DNA of 64,000 nucleotides from Pseudoxanthomonas sp. (GTDB taxonomy: Bacteria > Pseudomonadota > Gammaproteobacteria > Xanthomonadales > Xanthomonadaceae), in contig NZ_CP114978.1 in NCBI RefSeq assembly GCF_027498035.1, positions 2,418,001 through 2,482,000 on the forward strand, written 5' to 3'. The translations under genes were made by a program, and so were the position numbers. This document shows positions 32,835 through 42,079 of the stretch, in pieces (the stretch's first letter is position 1; each line of letters begins with the position of its first letter). Below the pieces are notes generated by a model. It had not been told where the DNA came from and searched no databases. It saw only the letters and a program-made list of their open reading frames with translations.

Positions 32835-35690
32835 TTACTTGACCGGCTTGCCGTCGGCGTCGATCACAGACAGCTCGCCCAGCTTCAAGGCCTCGATCGG
32901 GGCCTGGATCTTGGACAGGTCGCCCACGATCACCCAGGTCAGCGCGTTGGCGTCGATGCCCTTGGCCGCGGCATTGGCCTGGGCCGGGGTGAACGCAGCC
33001 ACCTGCGCGTTGCGCACCTGCACCCAGTTGTCCGGGCGGCCATAGCGGACGATGCCACCGATGGTGCTCATCACCGCATCAGCCGTCTCGTACGCACCGG
33101 GCTGGCTGCGCAGTTCGTTGGCGACGATCTTGTCGACCTCGGCCTCGGTCGCCGGCTGCTTGCCGCTGGTGTAGTCGACGATCTCGCGCTGCATCTCGGC
33201 CACCGACTCGGCGGTCTTGTCGATCTGCACCGGCGCAATGGACAGGAACGGACGCTGGCCCAGCGCATTGGTCAGCACGGTGCGGGCACCGTAGGACCAG
33301 TGCTTGTCCTCACGCAGGTTCATGTTCAGGCGCGAGGTGAAGGTCCCGCCCAGCACGTCGTTGGACAGGCCAAGCTGCACCGAACCGGCATCCTTGGTCG
33401 AAGGCATCAGCTCGCCGGCATAGATGTTGGCCTGCACCGCGCCCGGCTGGTCGATCAGGAACACGCGCGGTTTGGCCGGGCGCTTCACTTCCGGGATCGC
33501 CACGCCGGCCTTGGCCGTACCGATGCCCTTCCAATCGCCGAAGTACTTGTCCAGCATCGGCACGATCTGGGCCAGGGTCGTGTCACCAACCACGATCACC
33601 GTGGCCTGTTCCGGACGCAGCCACTGCTTCTGGTAGTTCAGCAGGTCATTGCGATCCAGCGCGGCAATCGCCGCTTCAGTGCCCGAACCGGTGAACGGGA
33701 TGCCATACGGATGCGCCTCGCCGTACAGCAGCGGCGGCAGCACGCGCAGCGCGGCGGTCTGCGGACGCGCCTTCTCCTGGGCGATGCCGGCGATCCACTG
33801 GGCCTTGACCCGGTCGATCTCGGACGGCTCGAAGCGCGGCGCGCGCAGCATGGTCGAGAACAGGCTGACGGAAGGTTCCAGGTTTTCCTTCAGCGCCGAT
33901 AGCGACGCGGTGGCGCCATCGAGCGAGGCACCGGCTTCCATCGCCGCACCCAGTTCTTCCGAACGCGACTTGAAGGCCAGCGAGCCCAGCTCGCCGGCGC
34001 CTTCGCCCAGCATCGAGGTCGCAAACCCGGCCGTGCCCAGCTTGCCGCCATGGTCGCTGGCGTAGCCGCCGTCGAAGTCATAGCTGATGTTGACCACCGG
34101 GATCTCGTGGCGCTCGGCCAGGACCACGGTGCTGCCATTTTTCAGCCTGGCGTGCTGCAGCGCCGGGAACTTGAGCTGCGGGAAGCTCTCGACCTTCGGC
34201 ACGCCGGTCTTGCGGTCCACGCCGGTGGCCGAGACGGTGTACTTGGCGTCGGGCTTGGGCGTGATGAACGGCGCCGGCTTGGCCGAGGTTTCTTCCACCA
34301 GCGGCTGGCGCGCTCCCGGCTTGACCACGAAGGTGTGGCTCGGATTGCCCAGCCACTTGGCGGCGGCGTCGCGGACCTGTTCGATGGTCGCCGCGTTGAT
34401 GTTGGCCAGCGACTCACGGAAGCAGCCCGGGTCGCCGGTGAAGGTCGCGCACGAAGCCAGCGCATCGGCCTTGCCGCCGAAGCCACCGATCCGCTCGATG
34501 CCACGGATGAAGCTGGCGCGGTAGGTGGTCTTGGCGCGCTCCAGTTCCTCTTCGGTCGGGCCGTCCTTGATCAGGCGGGCCAGCTCTTCGTTGATGACGG
34601 CCTCGACCTTGGCTTCCTCCACGCCGGTCTTGACCGTGGCGCGGATGCCGAAGTTGCCGCTCAGCTGCGAGCCGTAGTTGTAGGTGCTGATGCTGTCGAC
34701 CAGCTGGTCCTTGTGGACCAGGCGCGCATCCAGGCGCGAGCTGGCGCTGCCGCCCAGCACGTCGGACACCAGGTCGAGCAGGTCGGCGTCCTTGCTGGCG
34801 GCCTGCGGCACGTTCCACAGGCGCTGCACCAGCACCTGCGGCACCTTGTCTTCCAGCGTGGTGCGGCCATCCTGCTTCAGCACCGCCACGTCGACCTTGG
34901 GCTGGGCCATGGTCGGGGTCGCCGGGATGTCACCGAAATACTTGGCGACCTTTTCCTTGGCGGTGGCCAGGTCGATGTCGCCGGCCAGCACCAGCACGGT
35001 GTTGTTGGGGCCGTACCAGGTCTTGAACCAGGTCTTGACGTCATCCAGCGAGGCTTCGTTGAGATCGTTCATCGAGCCGATCGTGGTGTGGTGGTACGGG
35101 TGGCCCACCGGGTACATGGTGCGCGCGACCACTTCGCGCAGCTGGCCGTAGGGCTGGTTCTCGCCCTGGCGCTTTTCGTTCTGGACCACGCCGCGCTGTT
35201 CGTCGAGGGTCTTCTGGTCGATGGCGCCAACCAAATGGCCCATGCGGTCCGATTCCATCCACAGCGCCATGTCCAGCGCGGTGGTCGGGATGTTCTCGAA
35301 ATAGTTGGTGCGGTCGGTGTTCGTGGTGCCGTTCATGTCGGTGGCACCGGCCTGCTCGAACGGGGCGAAGTATTCGCCCGGCGCGTTCTCGCTGCCGTTG
35401 AACATCAGGTGCTCGAACAGGTGCGCAAAGCCGCTGCGACCGACCGGCTCATCCTTGCTGCCCACGTGGTACCACAGGTTCACCGCCACGATCGGCGCCT
35501 TGCGGTCGGTGTGCACGATCACGCGCAAGCCATTGGCCAGGGTGAACTGCTCATAGGGGATGTCGACCTTGGCCGGTGCGGTTGCGACCGTTGGCGATTG
35601 CGCCGCCGCGGTGGAGGCCACGCCGCCAAGCAGGGCGGCGGACAGGGCAAGGGCAAGCAGGTGGATCTGGGGACGCGGCGAAGTGCGCAT
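32835..35690 (-). CDS. M16 family zinc metallopeptidase, secreted, two-domain
   Basis: A 951-residue exported protease of the pitrilysin/insulinase superfamily. A signal peptide (LLALALSAALLGGVASTAAAQ) is followed by an active M16 half with HLFEH (His90, Glu93, His94) and the distal Glu in VVQNEKRQGE, then a second half starting near residue 500 (PALQHARLKNGSTVVLAERHEIP) without the HxxEH motif. One active and one inactive half is normal for the family. It probably degrades peptides in the periplasm. Downstream is a strong terminator; it is monocistronic. Confidence 0.93.
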   Translation of the reverse strand: MRTSPRPQIHLLALALSAALLGGVASTAAAQSPTVATAPAKVDIPYEQFTLANGLRVIVHTDRKAPIVAVNLWYHVGSKDEPVGRSGFAHLFEHLMFNGSENAPGEYFAPFEQAGATDMNGTTNTDRTNYFENIPTTALDMALWMESDRMGHLVGAIDQKTLDEQRGVVQNEKRQGENQPYGQLREVVARTMYPVGHPYHHTTIGSMNDLNEASLDDVKTWFKTWYGPNNTVLVLAGDIDLATAKEKVAKYFGDIPATPTMAQPKVDVAVLKQDGRTTLEDKVPQVLVQRLWNVPQAASKDADLLDLVSDVLGGSASSRLDARLVHKDQLVDSISTYNYGSQLSGNFGIRATVKTGVEEAKVEAVINEELARLIKDGPTEEELERAKTTYRASFIRGIERIGGFGGKADALASCATFTGDPGCFRESLANINAATIEQVRDAAAKWLGNPSHTFVVKPGARQPLVEETSAKPAPFITPKPDAKYTVSATGVDRKTGVPKVESFPQLKFPALQHARLKNGSTVVLAERHEIPVVNISYDFDGGYASDHGGKLGTAGFATSMLGEGAGELGSLAFKSRSEELGAAMEAGASLDGATASLSALKENLEPSVSLFSTMLRAPRFEPSEIDRVKAQWIAGIAQEKARPQTAALRVLPPLLYGEAHPYGIPFTGSGTEAAIAALDRNDLLNYQKQWLRPEQATVIVVGDTTLAQIVPMLDKYFGDWKGIGTAKAGVAIPEVKRPAKPRVFLIDQPGAVQANIYAGELMPSTKDAGSVQLGLSNDVLGGTFTSRLNMNLREDKHWSYGARTVLTNALGQRPFLSIAPVQIDKTAESVAEMQREIVDYTSGKQPATEAEVDKIVANELRSQPGAYETADAVMSTIGGIVRYGRPDNWVQVRNAQVAAFTPAQANAAAKGIDANALTWVIVGDLSKIQAPIEALKLGELSVIDADGKPVK

Positions 35691-36194
35691 GAAGCTCCTT
35701 TGTTCAACGAATGTCCGTGCGGCGCAAGCCGCGGCGGGTGACGGTCACAAGCCGTCGATGCTAGGCCGCGGACATCGGGTTTGCTCTAGGCCACAAGCCA
35801 TGGTCGACGCTCCTGGACCGTTTCGTCATCCGGCGGGTGAAGCGATGCCCGCCTGACGGCCAGCTGATCAAACCACCCACAGCGCCCCTCCATCCAAACG
35901 CGGCAAGCGCGCATGGCATTCAAACCTTCGGGCACACCGCGGCATCTAGAGGGTGTACGCGGACACGTTCGCGGACAGCGGACACGCCGCGAGACTCCAA
36001 ATAAGCCCATTGAAACAATGCGTTGCGGTTGGCACGCCGCCTGCTTGCTCCAGGAAGCACGTACCAGGCCCGGCGCAATATTGAACAAAAGCTGAATTGA
36101 AGCGGAATTTTTTCACTCGCCGCGCTTGACCGAACTGATTAGGTGTTCTACCTTACTACCACACCACGCAACGACATCACTACGGAGATATGCC
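35691..36194. other. Gene-free stretch between M16 peptidase and the repeat protein
   Basis: No coding region is supported. It should hold the promoter of the M16 gene at its left end and that of the plus-strand repeat protein at its right end. Translations of short frames here match nothing. The right-hand part (36060-36180) is clearly A/T-richer than the surroundings. Confidence 0.5.
36126..36154 (+). promoter_or_regulatory. Candidate sigma-70 promoter of the repeat protein
   Basis: TTGACC, 17-nt spacer, TACCTT, about 40 nt upstream of the ATG at 36195. Good -35, moderate -10. Confidence 0.4.
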
Positions 36195-36668
36195 ATGAAC
36201 ACGAACGCCCTGCTGCCGCTGACCGCCGCGACCCTGTTCGCCCTGTGCACCGGCTCGATGATCCTGTCCCACAACGCCCGCACCACCGACACGCTGACTT
36301 CGGCTGCCACGGCCAGCACGCAGACCATCGTCGACCTGCCGACCGTCAGCGTCCGCCCCGATCCGGCCGACCTGGGCTATTTCAACGCGACCCAGAGCGC
36401 CCGCATCGTCGATCTGCCGGCTGTCACCGTGACCCCGGACCTGACCGACCTGGCCTACTACGAAGCCGCGCGCAGCGCCGAGCGCATCGTGACCCTGGCG
36501 ACCGTCACGGTTCGCCCGGCGGCAGCCGACCTGGCCTGGTATGTGGCGCATCAGGCCGGCCAGGTGGCCAGCGTCGACACGCACGCCCTGCGTGCCAGCG
36601 CCAGCCAGATCGACGCCCAGATCGCCGTCGGTGCCGCCAAGCTGGTCCGCGAGGCCACCACCCGCTAA
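36195..36668 (+). CDS. Exported protein with three 26-27-residue tandem repeats
   Basis: Function unknown. The 157-residue protein has a signal-like start (LLPLTAATLFALCTGSMILS) and then three tandem repeats of the form IVDLPxVxVxPDxxDLxYxxAxxSAxR: at about residues 44, 70 and 97. The C-terminal 35 residues are Ala/Val/Ser-rich. GGAG lies 7 nt upstream of the ATG at 36195. It resembles uncharacterised proteins I have seen in Xanthomonadaceae genomes. No catalytic residues; the repeats contain regularly placed aromatic residues (Phe/Tyr) and acidic Asp-Leu steps. Confidence 0.7.
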   Translation: MNTNALLPLTAATLFALCTGSMILSHNARTTDTLTSAATASTQTIVDLPTVSVRPDPADLGYFNATQSARIVDLPAVTVTPDLTDLAYYEAARSAERIVTLATVTVRPAAADLAWYVAHQAGQVASVDTHALRASASQIDAQIAVGAAKLVREATTR

Positions 36669-36840
36669 GCCACCTGCACCGCGGGCACGACGTGCGCATT
36701 CCCCAGCGCCGCGCCCGCCTGCAGTGAAGGGGCCGGCGAAGCCTCTAGACTTGTCGGGCCTTCGGTTCTTCCAACGCCCCCATGCATCCCCCGATCCGCA
36801 TTCGCTCCACCGCCACCGCTGCAACCGAAGTCCGCGCCGC

Positions 36841-37320
36841 ATGAGCGCGCCGTTCCAGCTGGATGTGCTGCTCTACCAGCCCGAGATCCCGCCCAACACG
36901 GGCAACGTGATCCGGCTGTGCGCCAACACCGGCGCGCGCCTGCACCTGATCCGCCCGCTCGGTTTCACCCTGGAAGACCGCCAGCTCAAGCGCGCCGGGC
37001 TGGATTACCACGAGTACGCCGCCCTGCAGGTGCATGACGACCTGTCCGCCGCGCTGGCCACCATCGCCCCGCGGCGGTTGTTCGCCCTGAGCACCCGCGG
37101 CCGGCATCGCTACGACGCAGTGGACTACGCGCCCGGCGATGCCTTCCTGTTCGGCCCGGAGACCCGCGGCCTGCCGGCCGACGTGCTGGAATCGGTGCCG
37201 ACCGAACAGCGCCTGCGCCTGCCGATGCGCCCGGACAACCGCAGCCTCAACCTGTCCAACACCGTGGCGATCATGGTGTTCGAGGCCTGGCGCCAGCAGG
37301 GCTTCGACGGCGGCGCCTGA
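36841..37320 (+). CDS. trmL: tRNA (cytidine(34)-2'-O)-methyltransferase
   Basis: SPOUT-class enzyme that methylates the ribose at the wobble base of leucine tRNAs. 159 residues, with the trefoil-knot SAM motifs: NTGNVIRLCANTGA, LFGPETRGLP and LPMRPDNRSLNLSNTVAIMVFEAWRQ. ATG at 36841 starts the conserved region. It stands alone before ohrR. Confidence 0.93.
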   Translation: MSAPFQLDVLLYQPEIPPNTGNVIRLCANTGARLHLIRPLGFTLEDRQLKRAGLDYHEYAALQVHDDLSAALATIAPRRLFALSTRGRHRYDAVDYAPGDAFLFGPETRGLPADVLESVPTEQRLRLPMRPDNRSLNLSNTVAIMVFEAWRQQGFDGGA

Positions 37321-37340
37321 ACGCCGGGCAAAATCATTGC

Positions 37341-37357
37341 TTGCAATTAGATTGTGC
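37341..37357. promoter_or_regulatory. Candidate OhrR operator upstream of ohrR
   Basis: TTGCAATTAGATTGTGC is an imperfect inverted repeat (GCAAT/ATTGTGC) directly upstream of ohrR, next to TTTAAA at 37362-37367. It resembles the A/T-rich CAATT-type boxes of OhrR regulators. Confidence 0.55.
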
Positions 37358-37376
37358 GCGATTTAAATTGCCCGCC

Positions 37377-37832
37377 ATGGCCTCCCAAGACGCCCCGACC
37401 CGCGACCCGCTGCACCTGGACAACCAGGTGTGCTTCGCGCTGTATTCGGCCAACCTGGCGCTGACCCGCGCCTACCGTGGCCTGCTGGCGGAGCTGGGCC
37501 TGACCTACCCGCAATACCTGGTGATGCTGGTGCTGTGGCAGCAGGACGGCCAGACCGTGTCGGCGATTGGCGAGAAGCTGTTCCTCGATTCGGCCACCCT
37601 GACCCCGCTGCTCAAGCGCCTGCAGACCGCCGGCCTGGTGACCCGGACCCGCGCCGTCCAAGACGAACGCCAGGTCGTGATTGCCCTGACCGAAGAGGGC
37701 ACGGCACTGCGCGCCCGCGCCAAGGCCGTGCCCGAGGGCCTGGTCTGCGCCATGGACTGCCCGCCGGATGCGCTGATGCAGCTCAAGGTCCAGCTGGAAG
37801 GCCTGCGCGACAACCTGGGCCGCAATACCTGA
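37377..37832 (+). CDS. ohrR: OhrR-type MarR family peroxide-sensing repressor
   Basis: A 151-residue MarR-type repressor that senses organic hydroperoxides through a reactive cysteine. That Cys is present: Cys19 in LDNQVCFALYSAN. The winged helix spans about residues 48-110 (LWQQDGQTVSAIGEKLFLDSATLTPLLKRLQ). A second Cys (about 121) in the C-terminal region would suit a two-Cys mechanism as in Xanthomonas OhrR. It is directly upstream of ohr and probably regulates itself and ohr. Confidence 0.93.
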   Translation: MASQDAPTRDPLHLDNQVCFALYSANLALTRAYRGLLAELGLTYPQYLVMLVLWQQDGQTVSAIGEKLFLDSATLTPLLKRLQTAGLVTRTRAVQDERQVVIALTEEGTALRARAKAVPEGLVCAMDCPPDALMQLKVQLEGLRDNLGRNT

Positions 37833-37880
37833 CACGCCCTTCCCCTTCAAATCCTCGTGCCACGCTCATGAAGTCGCGCA

Positions 37881-37891
37881 CGATTCAATCG
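37881..37891. promoter_or_regulatory. Candidate second operator between ohrR and ohr
   Basis: CGATTCAATCG is an 11-bp near-perfect palindrome (one central base) in the 83-nt gap before ohr, so OhrR may also act here. Confidence 0.4.
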
Positions 37892-37915
37892 CCAACAACC
37901 AAAGGAAACGCCACC

Positions 37916-38341
37916 ATGCAACCCGACAAGATCCTCTACACCGCCACCGCCATCGCCAAGGGCGGCCGCGAAGGCCGCGGCATCACCCCTGATGGCCCGC
38001 TGGACCTGCAGCTGTCCACCCCGAAGGAACTCGGCGGCGCCGGCGGCCCGGGCACCAACCCCGAGCAGCTGTTCGCCATCGGCTATGCGGCCTGCTTCAT
38101 CGGCGCGCTGAAGGCCGTCGCCGCCCGCGAAAAGATCAAGGTGCCTGACGACGTGGCCATCGAAAGCAAGGTCGGCATCGGCCCAGCCGGCAGCGCCTTT
38201 GCCATCGCCGTCGAACTGAGGATCGAGCTGCCCGGCATCGAGCGCGAAGCAGCACAGGCCCTGGTCGAAAAAGCGCACCAGGTCTGCCCGTACTCCAACG
38301 CCACCCGTGGCAACGTGGACGTCGTGCTGACCGTCGTCTGA
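37916..38341 (+). CDS. ohr: Organic hydroperoxide resistance protein
   Basis: Thiol peroxidase that reduces organic and lipid hydroperoxides. 141 residues with the two catalytic cysteines: Cys60 in IGYAACFIGA and Cys124 in HQVCPYSNATRGNVDV. The N-terminal LYTATAIAKGGREGRG is typical of the Ohr/OsmC family. It follows ohrR and ends with a strong terminator. Confidence 0.96.
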   Translation: MQPDKILYTATAIAKGGREGRGITPDGPLDLQLSTPKELGGAGGPGTNPEQLFAIGYAACFIGALKAVAAREKIKVPDDVAIESKVGIGPAGSAFAIAVELRIELPGIEREAAQALVEKAHQVCPYSNATRGNVDVVLTVV

Positions 38342-38357
38342 TCGGCACCAGCGCAGG

Positions 38358-38395
38358 AAAAGACGGCACGGCGTTGTACACGCCGTGCCGTCTTT
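38358..38395 (+). terminator. Intrinsic terminator after ohr
   Basis: AAAGACGGCACGGCG pairs with CGCCGTGCCGTCTTT over a seven-base loop, followed by CGTTTC, 17 nt after the ohr stop. Confidence 0.9.
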
Positions 38396-38452
38396 CGTTT
38401 CAGGCAGGCTGACAGCGCGTCGCCCGGGTCAGCGAAGCGCGCCCGGGCCGAT

Positions 38453-38932
38453 TCAGAGCCCCAGGTACAGATCCGCGCTGTTCTTGACCTCTTCCATCAC
38501 CGCGTAGGTGCGGGCTTCACGCACGCCGGGCAGCTTCCACAGCACCTTGCCGGCGATCTCGCGGTAGTCGGCCATGTCCGCGGCGCGCAGCTTGATCAGA
38601 TAGTCGAAACCGCCGGCCACCAGGTGGCACTCCATGACTTCGGGCTGGTCTTTGATCGCGGCCTGGAACTGCTCGAGGATGTTGTGCGTGGTCCGGTCCA
38701 GCAGGATCTCCACGAACACCAGCATCCCGGCACCGAGCTTGTGCGGATTGAGCCGCGCCCGGTAGCCAATGATGTAGCCCTCGGTGGTCAGCCGCTTGAC
38801 CCGCTCCAGGGTGGCGGTCGGCGACAGGTGCACCGCCTCGGCCAGCTTGAGGTTGGTGATCCGACCGTCCTCCTGCAGCAAGGCGAGGATTCTGCGGTCG
38901 GTGCGGTCCAGGGCAGCGGGAAGTTGGCGCAT
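38453..38932 (-). CDS. Lrp/AsnC family regulator, likely controlling putA
   Basis: A 159-residue Lrp-type regulator: N-terminal helix-turn-helix (LDRTDRRILALLQEDGRITNLKLAEAVHLSPTATLERVKRL) and a C-terminal RAM ligand domain (MLVFVEILLD, VMECHLVAGGFDYLIKL). It is divergent from putA, 93 nt apart. In several proteobacteria such a gene activates putA when proline is present, so the same role is likely here. Confidence 0.9.
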   Translation of the reverse strand: MRQLPAALDRTDRRILALLQEDGRITNLKLAEAVHLSPTATLERVKRLTTEGYIIGYRARLNPHKLGAGMLVFVEILLDRTTHNILEQFQAAIKDQPEVMECHLVAGGFDYLIKLRAADMADYREIAGKVLWKLPGVREARTYAVMEEVKNSADLYLGL

Positions 38933-39025
38933 GTGCGGATGATAGCCCTGGTTACCGAACAAAATCCGGTGGCACCGGGCTGAAAATGGCACATCTTCAG
39001 CTCACCCCTACTTTGGCGGTCAATC

Positions 39026-41974
39026 ATGCGGCTTCCCATCCCCTATCGCGCAGAGCCGGACGTGCTCGCCCCGCTGCTGCAGCGCCTGCACGGCCTGGAC
39101 TGGGCCCTGGCCAGCGGTGACGCGATTGGCTGGATCGGCCAGGTCCGCACCAGCAAGCCATCGGCGTTCGCGATGGAAACCCTGCTGCGCGAGTTCCCGC
39201 TGTCCAGCGCCGAAGGTCTGGCCCTGATGCGCCTGGCCGAGGCGCTGCTGCGCGTACCCGATGCCGATACCGCCATGACCCTGACTGCCGACCAGCTGGG
39301 CCGCGCGGATTTTTCCAGTGCCTCGCAGTCGTGGCTGGCCACGCTGTCCAACCAGGCCATCAGCCTGTCCAAGAAGATGCTGGGCGAAGACGGCCAGAAG
39401 GCCGGCTTCCTGGCGCGCATGGGCGCCAAGGCCGTGGTCGCCGCGACCGTGCGCGCGGTCCAGCTGATGGGCAAGCAGTTCGTCATGGGCGAGACCCTGG
39501 ACGAGGCGCTGGATGACGCGCGCAAGCAGCGCAAGGCGCGCCGTGGCCTGCGTTTTTCCTACGACATGCTGGGCGAAGGCGCGCGCACCGACGCCGACGC
39601 GCTGGAATACATGCACAAGTACCACGCAGCCATCGCCGCGCTGGCCAAGTCGCGCGACGCCGGCACGACGGTGGAACAGGCCGATGGCATTTCGATCAAG
39701 CTCTCGGCCATCGATGCGCGCTACGAAGCGGTGCAGCACGGCCACGTCATGGCGCTGCTGGTCCCGCGCGTCTGCGAGCTGGCCGAAGCCGCCGCCAAGG
39801 CCGACCTCAACCTGACCATCGACGCCGAGGAAAGCGAACGCCTGGAGCTGTCGCTGGACGTGCTGGAAGCCGTCGCCACGCACACCGCCGCCAAGTATCC
39901 GCAGTGGAATGGCTTCGGCCTGGCCGTACAGGCCTACCAGACCCGTGCCCTGCAGACGATCGACGAAGTTGCCCGCATCGCCCGCGCGTTGAAGGTGCGT
40001 TTCATGGTGCGGCTGGTCAAGGGTGCCTACTGGGACTACGAGATCAAGCGCGCGCAGGAACTGGGCCTGGCCGCCTTCCCGGTGTTCACCCACAAGCACC
40101 ATACCGACCTGTCGTACCTGGCCTGCGCCCAGGCGATGCTGGCCATGCCCGACGCGATCTATCCGCAGATCGCCGGCCACAACGCCGGCACGATCGCGGC
40201 GGTGCTGCACATGGCACGCGAAGCGAACGTGCCGTTCGAACTGCAGCGCCTGCATGGCATGGGCGATGCGGTGCATGAAGCCGCACACAAGCAGTATCCG
40301 GACGTCGGCCTGCGCGTGTACGCACCGGTCGGCCCGCACAAGGATCTGCTCGCCTACCTGGTGCGTCGCCTGTTGGAGAACGGTGCCAATTCCTCGTTCG
40401 TGCATCAGCTGGCCGACGAATCGCTGGCACCGTCCGCACTGGTGCAGTCGCCGCTGCACATCGAAGCAATCAGCGCGGTCACGCTACCGTTGGACATCCT
40501 GCGCGTGCGCCGCAACACCGCCGGGCTTGATGTGACCTGCAAGGCCATGTCCGATGTGCTGCTGGCCCCGTATGCCGGCACTGTGCTGCCGACACCGGTA
40601 CTGACCCCGATCAACCAGATCGATGCGATCGTGCAGGACCTGGCCAAGGGCCAGAAAGCCTGGAACACCACCCGTGTCGAGACCCGCGCTAGCGCGCTGG
40701 AACAGGCCGCCGACGTGCTGGAACGCGACATCGCCCAATGGTGCGCGCTGATCGTGCGCGAAGGCCATCGCACCTGGGGCGACGCGGTGTCCGAAGTGCG
40801 CGAGGCCGCTGACTTCTGCCGCTACTACGCCTTGCAGGCACGCGGCCTGATGGCGCCGCAGGTGCTGCCGGGCGTGACCGGCGAACGCAATACCTATTCG
40901 CTCGGCGGGCGCGGCGTATGGGTGTGCATCTCGCCGTGGAATTTCCCGCTGGCGATCTTCGCCGGTCAAGTGGTCGCCGCGCTGGTCACCGGCAATGCCG
41001 TGGCCGCCAAGCCAGCCGAACAGACCCCCGGCGTGGCCGCCGCGATGATCGCGCTGCTGCACGACTGCGGCGTGCCGAAGGACGCGCTGCAGGGCGTGTA
41101 CGGCGCCGGCGACACCGGTGCGGCACTGGTCGCCCATCCGCGCATCGCAGGCGTGGCGTTCACCGGTTCGACCCCGGTGGCCAAGGCGATCTCGCGCACG
41201 CTGGCCGAGAAGGACGGTCCGATCGTGCCGTTGATCGCCGAGACCGGCGGCATCAACGCGATGATCGTCGACTCCACCGCCCTGCCCGAGCAGGTCGTCG
41301 ATGCGGTGGTGCAGAGCACTTTCCGCAGCGCCGGCCAGCGGTGCTCCGCACTGCGCGTGCTGTGCGTGCAGGACGACATCGCCGATGGCGTGCTGAAGAT
41401 GCTCTCGGGTGCGGTCGCGCTGCTCAACGTCGGCGACCCGGCGCAGCTGTCGACGGACCTTGGCCCGGTCATCGATGCCGAAGCGTTCGCCAAGCTGCAG
41501 GGCCAGATCAGCGCGCTCGAAAGCCGCGCCAAGCTGATCGCGCGTGCGCCGCTGCCGGCGAGCGCATTGCCCAACAGCATCGCGCCGGCCGCCTTCGAAG
41601 TGGCCTCGCTGGCCGAAGCACGCGAAGAAGTCTTCGGCCCCGTGCTGCAGGTCGTGCGCTGGAGCGGCAGTGTCGACACGCTGGTCGAGCAGATCGATGC
41701 GCTGGGCTACGGCCTGACGCTGGGCGTGCAGACCCGCATCGATACCCGCGCCCAAGCCATCGCCGCCACCGCGCAGGTCGGCAACATCTACGTCAACCGC
41801 AACATGATCGGTGCGGTCGTCGGCGTGCAGCCGTTCGGTGGCGAAGGCCTGTCCGGCACCGGCCCCAAGGCCGGCGGCCCGAACTACCTGCCGCGCTTCT
41901 GCGCCGAATACTGCGTGAGCATCAACACCACCGCGGCCGGCGGCGACGTCGAGCTGCTGATGGGCGCGCACTGA
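39026..41974 (+). CDS. putA: Bifunctional proline dehydrogenase / P5C dehydrogenase
   Basis: Oxidises proline to glutamate: the PRODH half (about 90-460) uses FAD and passes electrons to quinone, and the P5CDH half (about 510-970) uses NAD. The 982 residues are the short PutA type with no N-terminal ribbon-helix-helix, so it should not bind DNA itself, consistent with the Lrp regulator next door. Motifs: RLVKGAYWDYEIKRAQELGL, LQRLHGMGDAVHE (PRODH); VCISPWNFPLAIF, VAFTGSTPVAKAI, and the catalytic Cys in SAGQRCSALRVL. After it comes a candidate RNA. Confidence 0.96.
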   Translation: MRLPIPYRAEPDVLAPLLQRLHGLDWALASGDAIGWIGQVRTSKPSAFAMETLLREFPLSSAEGLALMRLAEALLRVPDADTAMTLTADQLGRADFSSASQSWLATLSNQAISLSKKMLGEDGQKAGFLARMGAKAVVAATVRAVQLMGKQFVMGETLDEALDDARKQRKARRGLRFSYDMLGEGARTDADALEYMHKYHAAIAALAKSRDAGTTVEQADGISIKLSAIDARYEAVQHGHVMALLVPRVCELAEAAAKADLNLTIDAEESERLELSLDVLEAVATHTAAKYPQWNGFGLAVQAYQTRALQTIDEVARIARALKVRFMVRLVKGAYWDYEIKRAQELGLAAFPVFTHKHHTDLSYLACAQAMLAMPDAIYPQIAGHNAGTIAAVLHMAREANVPFELQRLHGMGDAVHEAAHKQYPDVGLRVYAPVGPHKDLLAYLVRRLLENGANSSFVHQLADESLAPSALVQSPLHIEAISAVTLPLDILRVRRNTAGLDVTCKAMSDVLLAPYAGTVLPTPVLTPINQIDAIVQDLAKGQKAWNTTRVETRASALEQAADVLERDIAQWCALIVREGHRTWGDAVSEVREAADFCRYYALQARGLMAPQVLPGVTGERNTYSLGGRGVWVCISPWNFPLAIFAGQVVAALVTGNAVAAKPAEQTPGVAAAMIALLHDCGVPKDALQGVYGAGDTGAALVAHPRIAGVAFTGSTPVAKAISRTLAEKDGPIVPLIAETGGINAMIVDSTALPEQVVDAVVQSTFRSAGQRCSALRVLCVQDDIADGVLKMLSGAVALLNVGDPAQLSTDLGPVIDAEAFAKLQGQISALESRAKLIARAPLPASALPNSIAPAAFEVASLAEAREEVFGPVLQVVRWSGSVDTLVEQIDALGYGLTLGVQTRIDTRAQAIAATAQVGNIYVNRNMIGAVVGVQPFGGEGLSGTGPKAGGPNYLPRFCAEYCVSINTTAAGGDVELLMGAH

Positions 41975-42027
41975 GCCTTGCTGGCGCCACGCGACGACAC
42001 ACATCGTCGCCAAAGCGCCACGCATTT

Positions 42028-42076
42028 TTGAGCTTCCAAACCGCCGCCTGAATTAATAAACCGTTACGTTCAATAT
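42028..42076 (+). promoter_or_regulatory. Candidate promoter for the three-hairpin RNA
   Basis: The stretch is A/T-rich. TTGAGC (42028-42033) is followed after 19 nt by TTAATA (42053-42058). A second weaker pair is CTGAAT (42048) with CAATAT (42071-42076) at 17 nt. Either would start transcription just before the first hairpin. Confidence 0.4.
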
Positions 42077-42079
42077 TCA

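Noticed and set aside
34050..35741. Plus-strand frame opposite the M16 peptidase
   Set aside because: Antisense shadow with His/Val/Gly-rich sequence; the M16 gene is certain.
39020..40459. Minus-strand frame opposite putA
   Set aside because: Antisense shadow; no start signal or domain, and putA is certain.
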